DNA of 36,546 nucleotides from CAZIGM01 sp964538675 (GCA_964538675.1 CAZIGM010000016.1:1-36546), one strand, 5' to 3'; positions 7,670 through 17,011 are shown, numbered from the stretch's first letter. The notes: generated from the letters alone by a model not told the origin. Program-made: numbers and translations.

Positions 7670-7748
7670 TGGTGCGCTCGAAGGGATTCGAACCCCTGCA
7701 AAACCTGGCTCCGGAGGCCAGTGCTCTATCCAGCTGAGCTACGAGCGC
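7670..7748 (-). tRNA. tRNA-Arg (anticodon CCG)
   Basis: On the minus strand a complete cloverleaf is visible. The acceptor stem is GCGCTCG/CGAGCGC and the D arm is GCTC...GAGC. The anticodon stem CTGGC/GCCAG holds the loop CTCCGGA (anticodon CCG, reading CGG). The T arm has the TTCGAAT loop. The discriminator A and the CCA end are encoded. The variable region is 7 nt, slightly long. Confidence 0.95.
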
Positions 7749-7762
7749 AGATAACAAACTAA

Positions 7763-7791
7763 ATTATACAATTCTATTAATGTATTATCAA
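7763..7791 (-). promoter_or_regulatory. Promoter of tRNA-Arg
   Basis: On the minus strand TTGATA (7786-7791) and consensus TATAAT (7763-7768) are exactly 17 bp apart, ending 14 bp upstream of the tRNA 5' end. Confidence 0.8.
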
Positions 7792-7881
7792 GTTATGTTA
7801 ATATTCTATAATTCATAAATTATGAACATTTATTTTCCAATATAGTTATGAGTGCAAGTAGTGCAAAAAAAAGGTTGTTAT

Positions 7882-7908
7882 TTGGTTAATATTTCTATAA
7901 CATATAAT
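7882..7908 (+). promoter_or_regulatory. Promoter of the cggR-gap-pgk-tpiA-gpmI-eno operon
   Basis: Consensus TATAAT at 7903-7908 is preceded by TTGGTT at 7882-7887 (15-bp spacer, short). The CggR operator begins 25 bp downstream, as in B. subtilis, where CggR acts as a transcription roadblock downstream of the start site. Confidence 0.6.
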
Positions 7909-7933
7909 ATATAAAATATTTTTTTGATTTCTG

Positions 7934-7969
7934 CGGGACGCAATATGTGAGATAGGGACAAAAAATGAC
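7934..7969 (+). promoter_or_regulatory. CggR operator
   Basis: The plus strand shows CGGGAC-N6-TGTG-N4-AGGGAC-N6-TGAC. The B. subtilis CggR operator is CGGGAC-N6-TGTC-N4-CGGGAC-N6-TGTC. Spacing is identical throughout and 17 of 20 specified bases match. It lies between the -10 box and the cggR ribosome site. Confidence 0.88.
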
Positions 7970-7986
7970 CTAAGGAGGAATTATCC

Positions 7987-9006
7987 TTGGACTTAATTAA
8001 ACTGCAATTAAAATTAATCCCAGATATGCTTGAAGATATGCAAAGGAGATATAAAGTACTTCATTATATATCTTTAATGCAGCCGATAGGACGCCGAAGT
8101 TTATCTCAGTCATTAGGATGGACTGAAAGAGTTTTGAGGGCGGAAACCGAGTTTTTAAAAAAACAGGATCTTATAGATATAGATACAAATGGAATGAGAT
8201 TAAATGAAGAAGGGTATCAAATACTAAGAGAATTATATCCTTATATTAAAAAAATATATAGAATAAATGACTTAGAACAAGAATTAGAGAAAAAGTTAAA
8301 TATATCAAAAGTGGTTGTAGTTGCAGGAGATTCAGATTTAAATGAATACGTAAAAAAAGAAATGGGACGAGTAGTAGGAGAATTATTACTTCAATTAATT
8401 AAGGATGATGACGTAATTGCTCTTACAGGAGGCTCAACTATAGCTGAAGTTGCAAATATGATACCTGGAGACGTTAAATTACCTTCAGTGTTATATGTAC
8501 CAGCAAGGGGAGGGATTGGAGAAAATCATGAGTTTTTAGCCAATACATTAGTTTCTCTTATGGCTAAAAAAACAGGTAGTACTTATCGCTTATTACATGT
8601 GCCTGATCAATTAAGTAATGAATCATATAATTCTTTGATGAATGAAAAAAGTGTGCAAGATCTTTTAAAAATTATTAGACACGCAGGAATTGTAATATTA
8701 GGAATCGGGGATGCTAAAAAAATGGCAGAAAGACGGAATACTTCAGAAGAAGTCATGGATTATTTGACTAAAAGAAACGCTGTAGGAGAAACTTTAGGAA
8801 ATTATTTTTCTAAAGATGGGGAAATTGTTTATACAATGAAGACAATAGGGCTAAGAATAGAGAATTTAATTAATATTCCACATGTTATTGCTGTTGCAGG
8901 TGGAAAGAGCAAGGCTACAGCTATCTTATCAGTATTAAAACATGATTTTAAACAAATATTAGTAACCGATGAAGGAGCAGCAAAAGAAATTCTAAGTAAG
9001 ATATAA
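7987..9006 (+). CDS. cggR: Central glycolytic genes regulator CggR
   Basis: SorC-family repressor of lower glycolysis that releases DNA when it binds fructose-1,6-bisphosphate. The N-terminal winged HTH covers residues 20-70 (RRSLSQSLGWTERVLRAE). The effector-binding domain follows, with ALTGGSTIAEVA, PARGGIGEN and the C-terminal ITDEGAA-like segment (VTDEGAA). At 339 aa it matches B. subtilis CggR (340). It starts at TTG (7987) behind an ideal AAGGAGG (7972-7978); a TTG start may keep the repressor scarce relative to GapA. Its own operator lies just upstream, implying autoregulation. Confidence 0.95.
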   Translation: MDLIKLQLKLIPDMLEDMQRRYKVLHYISLMQPIGRRSLSQSLGWTERVLRAETEFLKKQDLIDIDTNGMRLNEEGYQILRELYPYIKKIYRINDLEQELEKKLNISKVVVVAGDSDLNEYVKKEMGRVVGELLLQLIKDDDVIALTGGSTIAEVANMIPGDVKLPSVLYVPARGGIGENHEFLANTLVSLMAKKTGSTYRLLHVPDQLSNESYNSLMNEKSVQDLLKIIRHAGIVILGIGDAKKMAERRNTSEEVMDYLTKRNAVGETLGNYFSKDGEIVYTMKTIGLRIENLINIPHVIAVAGGKSKATAILSVLKHDFKQILVTDEGAAKEILSKI

Positions 9007-9055
9007 TTATTATTTTGATAAAAAATTTACATTAAGTTTTGAGGAGGAGTTTAAA

Positions 9056-10060
9056 ATGGCAAAAATAGGAATCAACGGATTTGGTAGAATAGGTAGAAAT
9101 GTTTTGCGTGCAGCTTTAGACGTTCCAGAACTAGAAATAGTAGCTGTGAATGATTTAACAGATGCTAAAATGCTTGCACATTTGCTCAAATACGATTCAC
9201 TTCATGGTATTTTTGATGCTACAGTTGAAGCAGTTGAAGGTGGAATTAAAGTAAATGATAAATTTATTAAAGTTACTGCAGAAAGAGAACCTTCTAAGCT
9301 ACCTTGGAAAGATTTAGGAGTAGAATTAGTAGTAGAGTCAACTGGTCGTTTTACTAATCGTGAAGGAGCAGCTAAACATTTAGAAGCAGGTGCAAAAAAA
9401 GTTTTAATTTCTGCACCAGCCAAAGATGAGGATATAACAATTGTTATGGGTGTTAATGAAGAAAAATATGATTCAAAAAATCATCATATTATTTCAAATG
9501 CATCATGCACTACCAATTGTTTAGCACCTTTCGCAAAAATATTACATGAGAAGTATGGTATTAAAAGAGGTTTTATGACAACAGTACATTCATATACAAA
9601 TGATCAGCAAATATTAGATTTGCCACATAAGGATTATCGTCGAGCTCGTGCTGCAGCTGTTTCAATAATACCGACAACAACTGGTGCGGCAAAAGCAGTT
9701 TCATTAGTATTACCAGAGTTGAAAGGAAAACTTAATGGTTTTGCTATGCGTGTTCCTACCCCTAATGTATCAGTTGTAGATTTGGTTGCAGAATTAGATA
9801 AAAAGGTGACCGCAGAAGATGTTAATAACGCTTTTAAAAATGCGTCTGAAGGTGAATTAAAAGGTATACTTGGATATTCAGATTTACCTTTAGTTTCAGT
9901 TGATTATAACCATAATCCAAGTTCCTCAACAATAGATGGATTATCAACAATGGTTATGGAAGAAAATATGGTAAAGGTTGTCTCATGGTATGACAATGAA
10001 TGGGGTTATTCAAATCGTGTAGTTGATTTAGCAGTATATATAATAAAAAAAGGAATATAG
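9056..10060 (+). CDS. gap: Glyceraldehyde-3-phosphate dehydrogenase, NAD-dependent glycolytic type
   Basis: Oxidises and phosphorylates glyceraldehyde 3-phosphate to 1,3-bisphosphoglycerate. NAD-binding GINGFGRIGR is at 5-14. Asp33 in VNDLTD, followed by Leu, indicates NAD preference (GapA type) rather than the NADP-tolerant GapB type. The catalytic Cys151 lies in SNASCTTNC, and the base His178 in TTVHSYT. Length (334 aa) is normal. The ribosome site GAGGAGG is very strong. It follows cggR by 49 nt, the conserved arrangement in which cggR and gap share a transcript. Confidence 0.98.
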   Translation: MAKIGINGFGRIGRNVLRAALDVPELEIVAVNDLTDAKMLAHLLKYDSLHGIFDATVEAVEGGIKVNDKFIKVTAEREPSKLPWKDLGVELVVESTGRFTNREGAAKHLEAGAKKVLISAPAKDEDITIVMGVNEEKYDSKNHHIISNASCTTNCLAPFAKILHEKYGIKRGFMTTVHSYTNDQQILDLPHKDYRRARAAAVSIIPTTTGAAKAVSLVLPELKGKLNGFAMRVPTPNVSVVDLVAELDKKVTAEDVNNAFKNASEGELKGILGYSDLPLVSVDYNHNPSSSTIDGLSTMVMEENMVKVVSWYDNEWGYSNRVVDLAVYIIKKGI

Positions 10061-10224
10061 AATAATTAAAAGTGGAGGGACAAAGAATTTTTCTCTTACA
10101 TATTAAGTGTTGATATATTTTTGATTTCCCTCTTTCGTTCAAATTATAGAAAGTATAAAATCTATAAGTAGAGATATTTAAACTTTTGAAAAATGTTTAA
10201 ACTTTAGATTGGAGGATACTCATT
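10061..10224 (+). other. gap-pgk intergenic leader
   Basis: These 164 nt carry no ORF. GAGGGA near 10076 and TCCCTC near 10127 could pair across about 45 nt. GTTTAAAC (10196-10203) is a palindrome that overlaps a repeated TTTAAACTTT-like string. A partial attenuator or processing site is possible but not demonstrated. Confidence 0.35.
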
Positions 10225-11412
10225 ATGAATAAGAAATCGATACTTGATATAGATTTATATGGGAAAAGGGTGTTTTGTAGAGTAGACTTTAATGTTCCTA
10301 TTCATGATGGTCAAATTACTGATGATACTCGAATAATTGCTGCCTTACCAACTATTCAATATGTAATCGAACATGGTGGTAAAGCAGTTCTAGCAAGTCA
10401 TCTAGGTAGACCAAAGGGAAAAGTTGTAGAGGAGCTTCGTTTAGATCCAATAGCGGATAGATTAGCGGAATTAATCGGAAAAAAAGTGACTAAAATGGAT
10501 GAAGCTATAGGTGATAAAGTAAAAACAATAATAGAAGATATGAAAAATGGTGATATACTGTTATTAGAGAATGTGAGATTTTATCCAGGAGAGGAAAAAA
10601 ATGATCCTGAATTAGCGAGAAACTTTGCTGATTTAGCGGATGTTTATGTTAATGATGCTTTTGGAACTGCACATCGTGCTCATGCATCTACTGAAGGAAT
10701 TACTAAATATTTACCTTCTGTTGCTGGGTTTTTAATGCAAAAAGAAATTGAAATGATTGGAAAAGCTTTAACTAATCCTCAGAGACCTTTTACTGCGATA
10801 ATTGGTGGAGCAAAGGTTAAAGATAAAATTGGGGTTATTGAAAATTTATTAGAAAAGGTAGATAATTTAATTATTGGTGGGGGTCTTGCGTATACCTTTG
10901 TAAAAGCCCAAGGTTTTAAAATAGGTGAATCATTGTTAGAAGAGGATAAAATAGATTTAGCTAAATCTTTTATAGAGAAAGCAAAGACTAAAGGTGTTAG
11001 ATTCTTGATGCCAATTGATGTTATTGTGGCTGATGAGTTCTCTAATGACGCAACTACTAAGATTGTGGATATTTCGGAAATTCCTTCTGATTGGCAAGCC
11101 CTAGATATAGGACCTAAAACGGTTGCTTTATATGAAGAGACAATATTAGATTCGAAATTAATTATTTGGAATGGACCAATGGGAGTATTTGAATTTGATA
11201 AATTTGCAAATGGAACTAATAAAGTAGCAGAAGCTATGGCAAAAGTTGAAGCAATAACAATTATTGGTGGTGGAGATTCTGCTGCAGCAATTGAGAAAAC
11301 TGGATTAAGCGATAAAATGACACATATATCAACTGGTGGAGGTGCCTCACTTGAATTCATGGAGGGAAAGGAATTACCAGGGGTAACTGCATTAAATGAA
11401 AAAGACAGGTGA
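10225..11412 (+). CDS. pgk: Phosphoglycerate kinase
   Basis: Transfers phosphate from 1,3-bisphosphoglycerate to ADP. The signature FCRVDFNVPI is at about 16-25 and the substrate loop ASHLGRPKG at about 58-66. The hinge and nucleotide-binding segments FTAIIGGAKV and WNGPMGVFE follow, with the ATP-binding tail TIIGGGDSAAA and STGGGASLEF. The 395-aa length matches the monofunctional enzyme; there is no TPI fusion as in Thermotoga. TTGGAGG precedes the ATG. The stop TGA overlaps the ribosome site of tpiA, so the two are translationally coupled. Confidence 0.98.
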   Translation: MNKKSILDIDLYGKRVFCRVDFNVPIHDGQITDDTRIIAALPTIQYVIEHGGKAVLASHLGRPKGKVVEELRLDPIADRLAELIGKKVTKMDEAIGDKVKTIIEDMKNGDILLLENVRFYPGEEKNDPELARNFADLADVYVNDAFGTAHRAHASTEGITKYLPSVAGFLMQKEIEMIGKALTNPQRPFTAIIGGAKVKDKIGVIENLLEKVDNLIIGGGLAYTFVKAQGFKIGESLLEEDKIDLAKSFIEKAKTKGVRFLMPIDVIVADEFSNDATTKIVDISEIPSDWQALDIGPKTVALYEETILDSKLIIWNGPMGVFEFDKFANGTNKVAEAMAKVEAITIIGGGDSAAAIEKTGLSDKMTHISTGGGASLEFMEGKELPGVTALNEKDR

Positions 11413-11416
11413 TAAG

Positions 11417-12166
11417 ATGAGGAAACCAATTATAGCCGGGAATTGGAAGATGTATAAAACAATGGCGGAGACAAAGAAATTTGTTAAATCTCTTGATGAT
11501 TTTTCAACTGGAAATGTTGAAGTTATTCTTTGTGTAGCATACACTAATTTGATAATACTAAAAGAAAATTTGAATAACCAAATCAAGATTGGTTCCCAAA
11601 ATATTCATTGGGAAACAAATGGTGCTTTTACTGGCGAGATTAGCCCTATAATGTTACAAGAGCTAAATGTACAATATGCAATTATTGGACATTCAGAGAG
11701 AAGACAAATGTTTGGAGAAACAGATTTGACTGTAAATAAAAGGGTTAATACCAGTATTAAGAATGGTATTACTCCAATTATTTGTGTAGGAGAAAGACTA
11801 GATGAGAGAGAATCTGGGAAAACTCAGGAAGTTGTAAAGAGTCAGACAGAAAAAGCTATAAGTGGGCTATCATCCCAACAAGTGAGTAATCTTGTTATTG
11901 CTTATGAGCCTATATGGGCAATAGGTACTGGCAAATCCTCTTCAGCTGAAGATGCAAATGAAGTAATTAAGTTTATTCGTAAGGTAATAGAGAATCAGTA
12001 TGATCAAAATGTTGCAGATTTAGTGCGAATTCAATACGGTGGAAGTGTAAAACCAGAGAATATAGAAACATTTATGGCTCAACCTGAAATAGATGGGGCA
12101 TTAGTAGGTGGTGCGAGTTTGAGTCCGGAACATTTTAAAGCTTTAATCAATGGAGCGAGTGTATAA
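11417..12166 (+). CDS. tpiA: Triose-phosphate isomerase
   Basis: Interconverts dihydroxyacetone phosphate and glyceraldehyde 3-phosphate. Substrate-binding Asn9 and Lys11 are in GNWKM, the electrophile His92 is in IIGHSERR and the catalytic base Glu164 is in AYEPIWAIGTG. The phosphate loop YGGSVKPEN is present. An upstream ATG at 11396 lies inside pgk and would add seven odd residues; ATG at 11417 follows AGGTGATA with proper spacing and gives a normal 249-aa protein beginning MRKPIIAGNWK. It begins 4 nt after the pgk stop. Confidence 0.97.
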   Translation: MRKPIIAGNWKMYKTMAETKKFVKSLDDFSTGNVEVILCVAYTNLIILKENLNNQIKIGSQNIHWETNGAFTGEISPIMLQELNVQYAIIGHSERRQMFGETDLTVNKRVNTSIKNGITPIICVGERLDERESGKTQEVVKSQTEKAISGLSSQQVSNLVIAYEPIWAIGTGKSSSAEDANEVIKFIRKVIENQYDQNVADLVRIQYGGSVKPENIETFMAQPEIDGALVGGASLSPEHFKALINGASV

Positions 12167-12181
12167 ATAAAGGGGTGAACA

Positions 12182-13720
12182 ATGATGCCTAGACCAAAAC
12201 CGGTAGTATTAATAATTATGGATGGATATGGTTTGCGTGAAGACCCAAAAGCAAATGCTATAAAACAGGCTAATACTCCTAATATTGATCGTTTATGGAA
12301 TCAATATCCACATACAGAGGTGGCAGCAAGTGGTTTAGCTGTAGGGTTACCTGAAGGTCAAATGGGTAATTCAGAGGTGGGGCATTTAAATATTGGTGCT
12401 GGGCGTATAGTTTATCAAGATTTAACGAGAGTCTCAAAATCTATAAAAGAGGGTTCTTTTTTTAATAACGATGTTTTTTTAAATACCATTAAATATACCA
12501 AAGAAGAAAATAAAAAACTTCACTTGTATGGTTTATTGTCTGATGGTGGCGTACATAGTCATATTAATCATTTATTTGCACTACTTGAGCTAGCAAAAAA
12601 TGAAAAAATAAATCAGGTGTATATTCATGTTTTTTTAGATGGGAGAGACGTTGCTCCTGATAGTTCAGTAAATTATATAAAGAGACTTCAGGCAAAAATA
12701 GATGAAATTGGTGTAGGGGAGATAGCAACAGTCCAAGGTAGATATTATGCAATGGATAGGGATAAGCGTTGGGAAAGGACTGAAAAAGCATATAGAGCTA
12801 TGGTATACGGTGAAGGTCCTCACTATGATGACCCGATTAAGGCAATTCGAGATTCATATGAAAAGAGTATATATGATGAATTTGTGATGCCTACGGTAAT
12901 TGTTAAAGAGAATGGACAACCAATTACTACAATTAATTCGGGAGATGCTATAATATTTTTTAATTTTAGACCTGATAGGGCTATACAAATCTCACAGGTA
13001 TTTACTAATAAGGATTTCCGAGGGTTTGATCGCGGTGAGGATTATCCTAAAGATTTATACTATGTTTGTTTAACTCAATTTAGTGAATCTATTGATGGCT
13101 TTGTAGCTTATAAACCTACAAATTTAGATAATACGATTGGAGAGGTGTTTACTCAACAAGGTTTAAAACAATTAAGGATTGCAGAAACAGAAAAATATCC
13201 TCACGTAACATATTTTTTTAGTGGGGGACGTGAAGATGAATTTGATGGTGAGACAAGATTATTAATACCCTCTCCAAAAGTAGCTACATATGATTTGAAA
13301 CCTGAAATGAGCGCTTATGAAGTGACTGATGCTTTATTAGAAGAATTAGAAAAGGATATTCATGATGTAGTTATTCTTAATTATGCCAATTGTGATATGG
13401 TTGGACATTCTGGAAAATTGGAAGAAACAATTAAGGCAGTTGAAGCAGTAGATGATAATGTTGGTAAAATTATTGCTGAAGTCAATTCTCGGAACGGTAT
13501 AACGATAGTAACTGCTGATCATGGTAATGCTGATTTGATGAGTGACGATAACGGTAGACCTATTACATCTCATTCTACAAGTCCTGTCCCTTGTATTATT
13601 ACGAAACAAGGGTTAGAACTATGTAATGATGGTATACTAGCGGATATAGCACCAACAATGTTACAGTTATTGGGGATTCAAAAACCTAATGAAATGACAG
13701 GGAAATCTTTGATTAAGTAA
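12182..13720 (+). CDS. gpmI: 2,3-bisphosphoglycerate-independent phosphoglycerate mutase
   Basis: Mn-dependent alkaline-phosphatase-superfamily enzyme that converts 3-phosphoglycerate to 2-phosphoglycerate through a phosphoserine. Metal ligand Asp14 is in IIMDGYG. The phosphorylated serine is Ser64 in GQMGNSEVGHLNIGAG (63 if the second ATG at 12185 is used). The C-terminal metal site VTADHGNAD and the HSTSPVP segment are intact. Length (512 aa) is standard. GGGGTGA precedes the start by a normal distance. The enzyme is pH-sensitive in Bacillus, where it is tied to dormancy in spores. Confidence 0.98.
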   Translation: MMPRPKPVVLIIMDGYGLREDPKANAIKQANTPNIDRLWNQYPHTEVAASGLAVGLPEGQMGNSEVGHLNIGAGRIVYQDLTRVSKSIKEGSFFNNDVFLNTIKYTKEENKKLHLYGLLSDGGVHSHINHLFALLELAKNEKINQVYIHVFLDGRDVAPDSSVNYIKRLQAKIDEIGVGEIATVQGRYYAMDRDKRWERTEKAYRAMVYGEGPHYDDPIKAIRDSYEKSIYDEFVMPTVIVKENGQPITTINSGDAIIFFNFRPDRAIQISQVFTNKDFRGFDRGEDYPKDLYYVCLTQFSESIDGFVAYKPTNLDNTIGEVFTQQGLKQLRIAETEKYPHVTYFFSGGREDEFDGETRLLIPSPKVATYDLKPEMSAYEVTDALLEELEKDIHDVVILNYANCDMVGHSGKLEETIKAVEAVDDNVGKIIAEVNSRNGITIVTADHGNADLMSDDNGRPITSHSTSPVPCIITKQGLELCNDGILADIAPTMLQLLGIQKPNEMTGKSLIK

Positions 13721-13781
13721 CAAGATAAATATATCTAATGTAAAGTATTAATATTTTTATTTATTAGAAGGAGTGATATTT

Positions 13782-15071
13782 GTGACAATTATATCTGATG
13801 TATATGCTCGAGAAGTATTAGACTCTCGAGGCAATCCAACTATTGAGGTTGAAATTATTTTAGAATCTGGCACAATTGGTAGAGCAATTGTACCTTCGGG
13901 GGCGTCTACTGGTGCTCATGAGGCAGTTGAGTTACGAGATAATGATAATGAGCGTTATTTAGGAAAAGGTGTTCTTACTGCAGTAAATAATGTTAATGAA
14001 ATTATTGCGCCTGAGTTGATTGATATGGACGCTTTAGACCAAATAGGGATTGACGAATTCTTAATTCAATTAGATGATACGCCAAATAAGGGTAAACTTG
14101 GAGCTAATGCAATATTAGGAGTGTCAATGGCGGTAGCTAGGGCAGCAGCCGAAGCATTAGGGTTACCTTTATATGTTTACCTTGGTGGAATAAATGCAAA
14201 AACTTTACCAGTTCCAATGATGAATATTCTTAATGGTGGAGAACATGCTGACAATAATGTAGATATTCAAGAGTTTATGATAATGCCAGTAGGTTCAGAA
14301 GATTTTCGAGAGGGATTGAGAATGGGAGCAGAGATCTTTCATAATCTGAAGAAAGTTTTGAAAGATAAAGGCATGAGCACGACGGTTGGAGACGAAGGCG
14401 GGTTTGCACCTAATCTTTCTTCTAATGAGGAAGCAATTATTATGATTATTGAAGCTATAGAGAAAAGTGGATATAAAGCTGGTGAGGAAGTATTTATCGC
14501 ATTAGATAGTGCCTCTACTGAATTCTATAAAGATAATAAGTATCATTTAGCAGGAGAAGGCACTGTAAAAACAACTGATGAAATGATTAATTATTATGAG
14601 GATTTAATTAATAAATATCCTATTATTTCAATTGAGGACGGACTTGCTGAAGATGATTGGGAAGGTTGGGCTAGATTAACTGAGCGGTTAGGGAAACGAG
14701 TTCAATTAGTAGGTGATGATTTGTTTGTTACCAATACCGAACGTTTAGAAAAAGGAATAAATGAAAATATTGCTAATTCAATTTTGATTAAAGTAAATCA
14801 AATAGGCACATTAACTGAAACATTTGATGCTATTGAAATGGCAAAAAGAGCGGGCTATACAGCAGTAATATCACATCGTTCTGGGGAAACTGAGGATTCA
14901 ATAATTGCGGATATTGCAGTAGCTGTTAATGCTGGACAAATAAAAACTGGCGCACCATCTCGTACAGATCGCGTTGCAAAGTATAATCAGTTATTGCGAA
15001 TAGAGGATGAATTAGCTTATATTGGGAAATATAGTGGTAAAAAGACGTTCTACAACCTAAAATTTAAATAA
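13782..15071 (+). CDS. eno: Enolase
   Basis: Dehydrates 2-phosphoglycerate to phosphoenolpyruvate; it can also be part of RNA-degradation assemblies. Visible hallmarks are the N-terminal VYAREVLDSRGNPT, the catalytic loop SGASTGAHE, GDEGGFAP, the metal ligands in ISIEDGLAEDDW and LVGDDLFVTN, and the signature ILIKVNQIGTL and ISHRSGETED. A GTG at 13773 is part of the ribosome site GAAGGAG, so GTG at 13782 is the better start and gives 429 aa. It is the last gene of the CggR operon and is followed by a large palindromic repeat that can serve as terminator. Confidence 0.98.
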   Translation: MTIISDVYAREVLDSRGNPTIEVEIILESGTIGRAIVPSGASTGAHEAVELRDNDNERYLGKGVLTAVNNVNEIIAPELIDMDALDQIGIDEFLIQLDDTPNKGKLGANAILGVSMAVARAAAEALGLPLYVYLGGINAKTLPVPMMNILNGGEHADNNVDIQEFMIMPVGSEDFREGLRMGAEIFHNLKKVLKDKGMSTTVGDEGGFAPNLSSNEEAIIMIIEAIEKSGYKAGEEVFIALDSASTEFYKDNKYHLAGEGTVKTTDEMINYYEDLINKYPIISIEDGLAEDDWEGWARLTERLGKRVQLVGDDLFVTNTERLEKGINENIANSILIKVNQIGTLTETFDAIEMAKRAGYTAVISHRSGETEDSIIADIAVAVNAGQIKTGAPSRTDRVAKYNQLLRIEDELAYIGKYSGKKTFYNLKFK

Positions 15072-15073
15072 AT

Positions 15074-15145
15074 GGAGACGGAGGGACGTTTCTCTTGTCT
15101 CCTTTTAAGGAAAGAAGGAGACAAGAGAAACGTCCCCTTGTCTCC
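15074..15145. repeat. REP-like palindrome, copy 2
   Basis: A perfect 22-bp stem (15083-15104 and 15115-15136) has a 10-nt loop and extends outward imperfectly (GGAGAC at 15074-15079 with GTCTCC at 15140-15145). The core GGGACGTTTCTCTTGTCTCC is the same family as the palindrome at 1141-1200, which has GGGGACGGTTCTGTTG. It sits between the ends of eno and the minus-strand iclR gene, followed by a T-run at 15151. Confidence 0.85.
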
Positions 15146-15159
15146 CGAGTTTTTTTCTT

Positions 15160-15918
15160 TTACTTAATAGTTCCACTCAGTTTAGAACAAGTTTCTTGAA
15201 GAATTGGAGCAATTTCTTGTAATTTATCATGTGTTAATCGATTAACTGGTCCGGAAACAGAAAGTGCGGAGATAATATTATTTTGTCGATCAAAGATTGG
15301 ACAAGCTATAGCAACAGCTCCAATTGCTCGTTCCTCGAAGCTTGTTGCATATCCTAATTTTTTCACTTCTTTTATAATTTCTTCGAATTTTTTTATATTT
15401 ATCTCATAACTTTCTTCTAATTGTTTAAGTATTTTTACTTGAATTATTTTGTCTTCGTACGAAATAAGTACTTTACTTGATGCTCCAAGAGCTAATGATA
15501 ACCTTTCGCCAATAGGGGCTACTCTACGCAAAGATTGATTGCTCTCTATTGATTGGATACGGATTCTCTCATAGCCATCTCTGACATACAAGCTAACAGT
15601 CTCATCTAATAAATTTCGCAATCTTTCCATTTCAGGTAAAAAGACTGTGGCAGGGTCATTAATACCTGAGAGATTAGTAGAAAGTTCCCATATTTTAAAT
15701 CCTAACCGATATTTTTCATTAACTTTATTTTTTATTAAAAAACCTTTACGCTCTAATGTATGTAATAGTCGGTAAACAGTACTTTTGTGAAGAGAAACAC
15801 TTTTTGCAATCTCTGTTAAACTCAATTCTGTAGAATTAACAAAACATAGTAAAATGTCGAGAGAACGTTCAACTGAACGAACTGTACTAATCGCATTGTT
15901 CTCTTTCTTATCAATCAT
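15160..15918 (-). CDS. IclR-family transcriptional regulator
   Basis: Winged-helix regulator with an N-terminal HTH (residues 15-70; LSLTEIAKSVSLHKSTVYRL). The IclR effector domain follows: PIGERLSLALGASSKVL, the GYATSFEERAIGAVAIACP loop and the terminal SALSVSGPVNRLT. Length (252 aa) is typical. Members often control small organic-acid or aromatic metabolism; the ligand cannot be read here. The ribosome site GGAGTG precedes ATG at 15918. It lies 24 nt downstream of the EamA exporter gene on the same strand, so the two probably form an operon and the regulator may control that exporter. Confidence 0.93.
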   Translation of the reverse strand: MIDKKENNAISTVRSVERSLDILLCFVNSTELSLTEIAKSVSLHKSTVYRLLHTLERKGFLIKNKVNEKYRLGFKIWELSTNLSGINDPATVFLPEMERLRNLLDETVSLYVRDGYERIRIQSIESNQSLRRVAPIGERLSLALGASSKVLISYEDKIIQVKILKQLEESYEINIKKFEEIIKEVKKLGYATSFEERAIGAVAIACPIFDRQNNIISALSVSGPVNRLTHDKLQEIAPILQETCSKLSGTIK

Positions 15919-15942
15919 AATTATTCACTCCATTAGTAATTA

Positions 15943-16872
15943 TTAATATCCAGTTTTTATACTAGAATTGCTTACCTTAGTCTTTTGAGCTATTAACGTT
16001 TTATCCTTATCTTTATTACGACCTGATAGATAAACACCAATCAATATTAACAAAAGCCCAAAAATCATTGATTGATTTATTTTCTCACTTAAAATTAATG
16101 TTCCCCAAAGAAGTGCTGATATTGGTACTAAATAAGTTACTAAGCTGGCATATTCTGCCCCTTCTTTATATATTAGATAAAAATATATTATAAAAGCAAT
16201 TCCTGAGCCAAAACACCCAAGTCCAATTACGGATATTAGGATATTTGGATCTGAGGCGAAAGAATATAAATTTAGAGAATCAGTAAAAATCACAGCAATT
16301 CCACTAGTTATTACCGTTACAATTAATATATAAAATGAAGTCTGATAGTTAGTTAGAACTCTTAAGAATCTCTGTGTCATTTGTGTAGATAATCCATAGA
16401 ATATTGGTGCAGACATTGCTGCCAAAAATCCATAAGTACTATTTATTGAAAATTGATTAATATCTATACCTGACATAATAATTATTCCAATGAAGCCGAT
16501 GATTATTCCTATCCACTGGAGCGGTGTGCTTTTTGTTGAGAAAAGGATTATTCCAATTAATAAAGTCCATATTGGTGTAGTTGCGTTTAGTATTGAAGCC
16601 ATACTACTGCTAATAAGTGTTTCACTTAGTCCAAACAAACTCCAAGGTATAAAACAATTTAATATGCCAACCACTATAATCATACCCCAGGGAATTTTTT
16701 TAGGGACAAGTGGTTTTTTTAATATTAACATTATAATAAAAATTGTAACCGCTCCAAATAATGAACGATAAAACACAATACCAAAAGGATTAAAATAATC
16801 AAGTAAAATTTTAATAAATAAAAAAGAGGCACCCCATATTAAGCTTAAAGAAACTAATGCCAAGTATTGCAT
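15943..16872 (-). CDS. EamA/DMT-superfamily transporter
   Basis: Inner-membrane drug/metabolite transporter of 309 aa with about ten hydrophobic segments arranged as two EamA repeats. The first repeat begins LSLIWGASFLFIK and the second FLAAMSAPIFYGLS; each ends in a conserved glycine/proline-rich helix (WIGIIIGFIGIIIMSG; ALLWGTLILSEK). The charged tail is cytoplasmic. Members export amino acids, nucleotides or small metabolites; the substrate is not deducible. It is the first gene of a probable two-gene operon with the IclR regulator and has a good promoter at 16897-16925. Confidence 0.9.
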   Translation of the reverse strand: MQYLALVSLSLIWGASFLFIKILLDYFNPFGIVFYRSLFGAVTIFIIMLILKKPLVPKKIPWGMIIVVGILNCFIPWSLFGLSETLISSSMASILNATTPIWTLLIGIILFSTKSTPLQWIGIIIGFIGIIIMSGIDINQFSINSTYGFLAAMSAPIFYGLSTQMTQRFLRVLTNYQTSFYILIVTVITSGIAVIFTDSLNLYSFASDPNILISVIGLGCFGSGIAFIIYFYLIYKEGAEYASLVTYLVPISALLWGTLILSEKINQSMIFGLLLILIGVYLSGRNKDKDKTLIAQKTKVSNSSIKTGY

Positions 16873-16896
16873 TTCCTCACTCCAGTATTTGACTAT

Positions 16897-16925
16897 AGTA
16901 TATTTGTATCTCTAAAAAGATTCAA
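16897..16925 (-). promoter_or_regulatory. Promoter of the EamA-IclR operon
   Basis: On the minus strand TTGAAT (16920-16925) and TATACT (16897-16902) are exactly 17 bp apart, about 25 bp upstream of the exporter start codon. Confidence 0.75.
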
Positions 16926-17011
16926 TTTCCATTATACTGCACTTTCCATTAAAGTTATACCGTAATTAAAATGAAAGATTATTTAAAAAATAAACCGTTA
17001 TAAATATTATA

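Noticed and set aside
10779..11429. 216-codon minus-strand frame opposite pgk
   Set aside because: Serine/proline-rich antisense shadow of a well-recognised pgk; no ribosome site.
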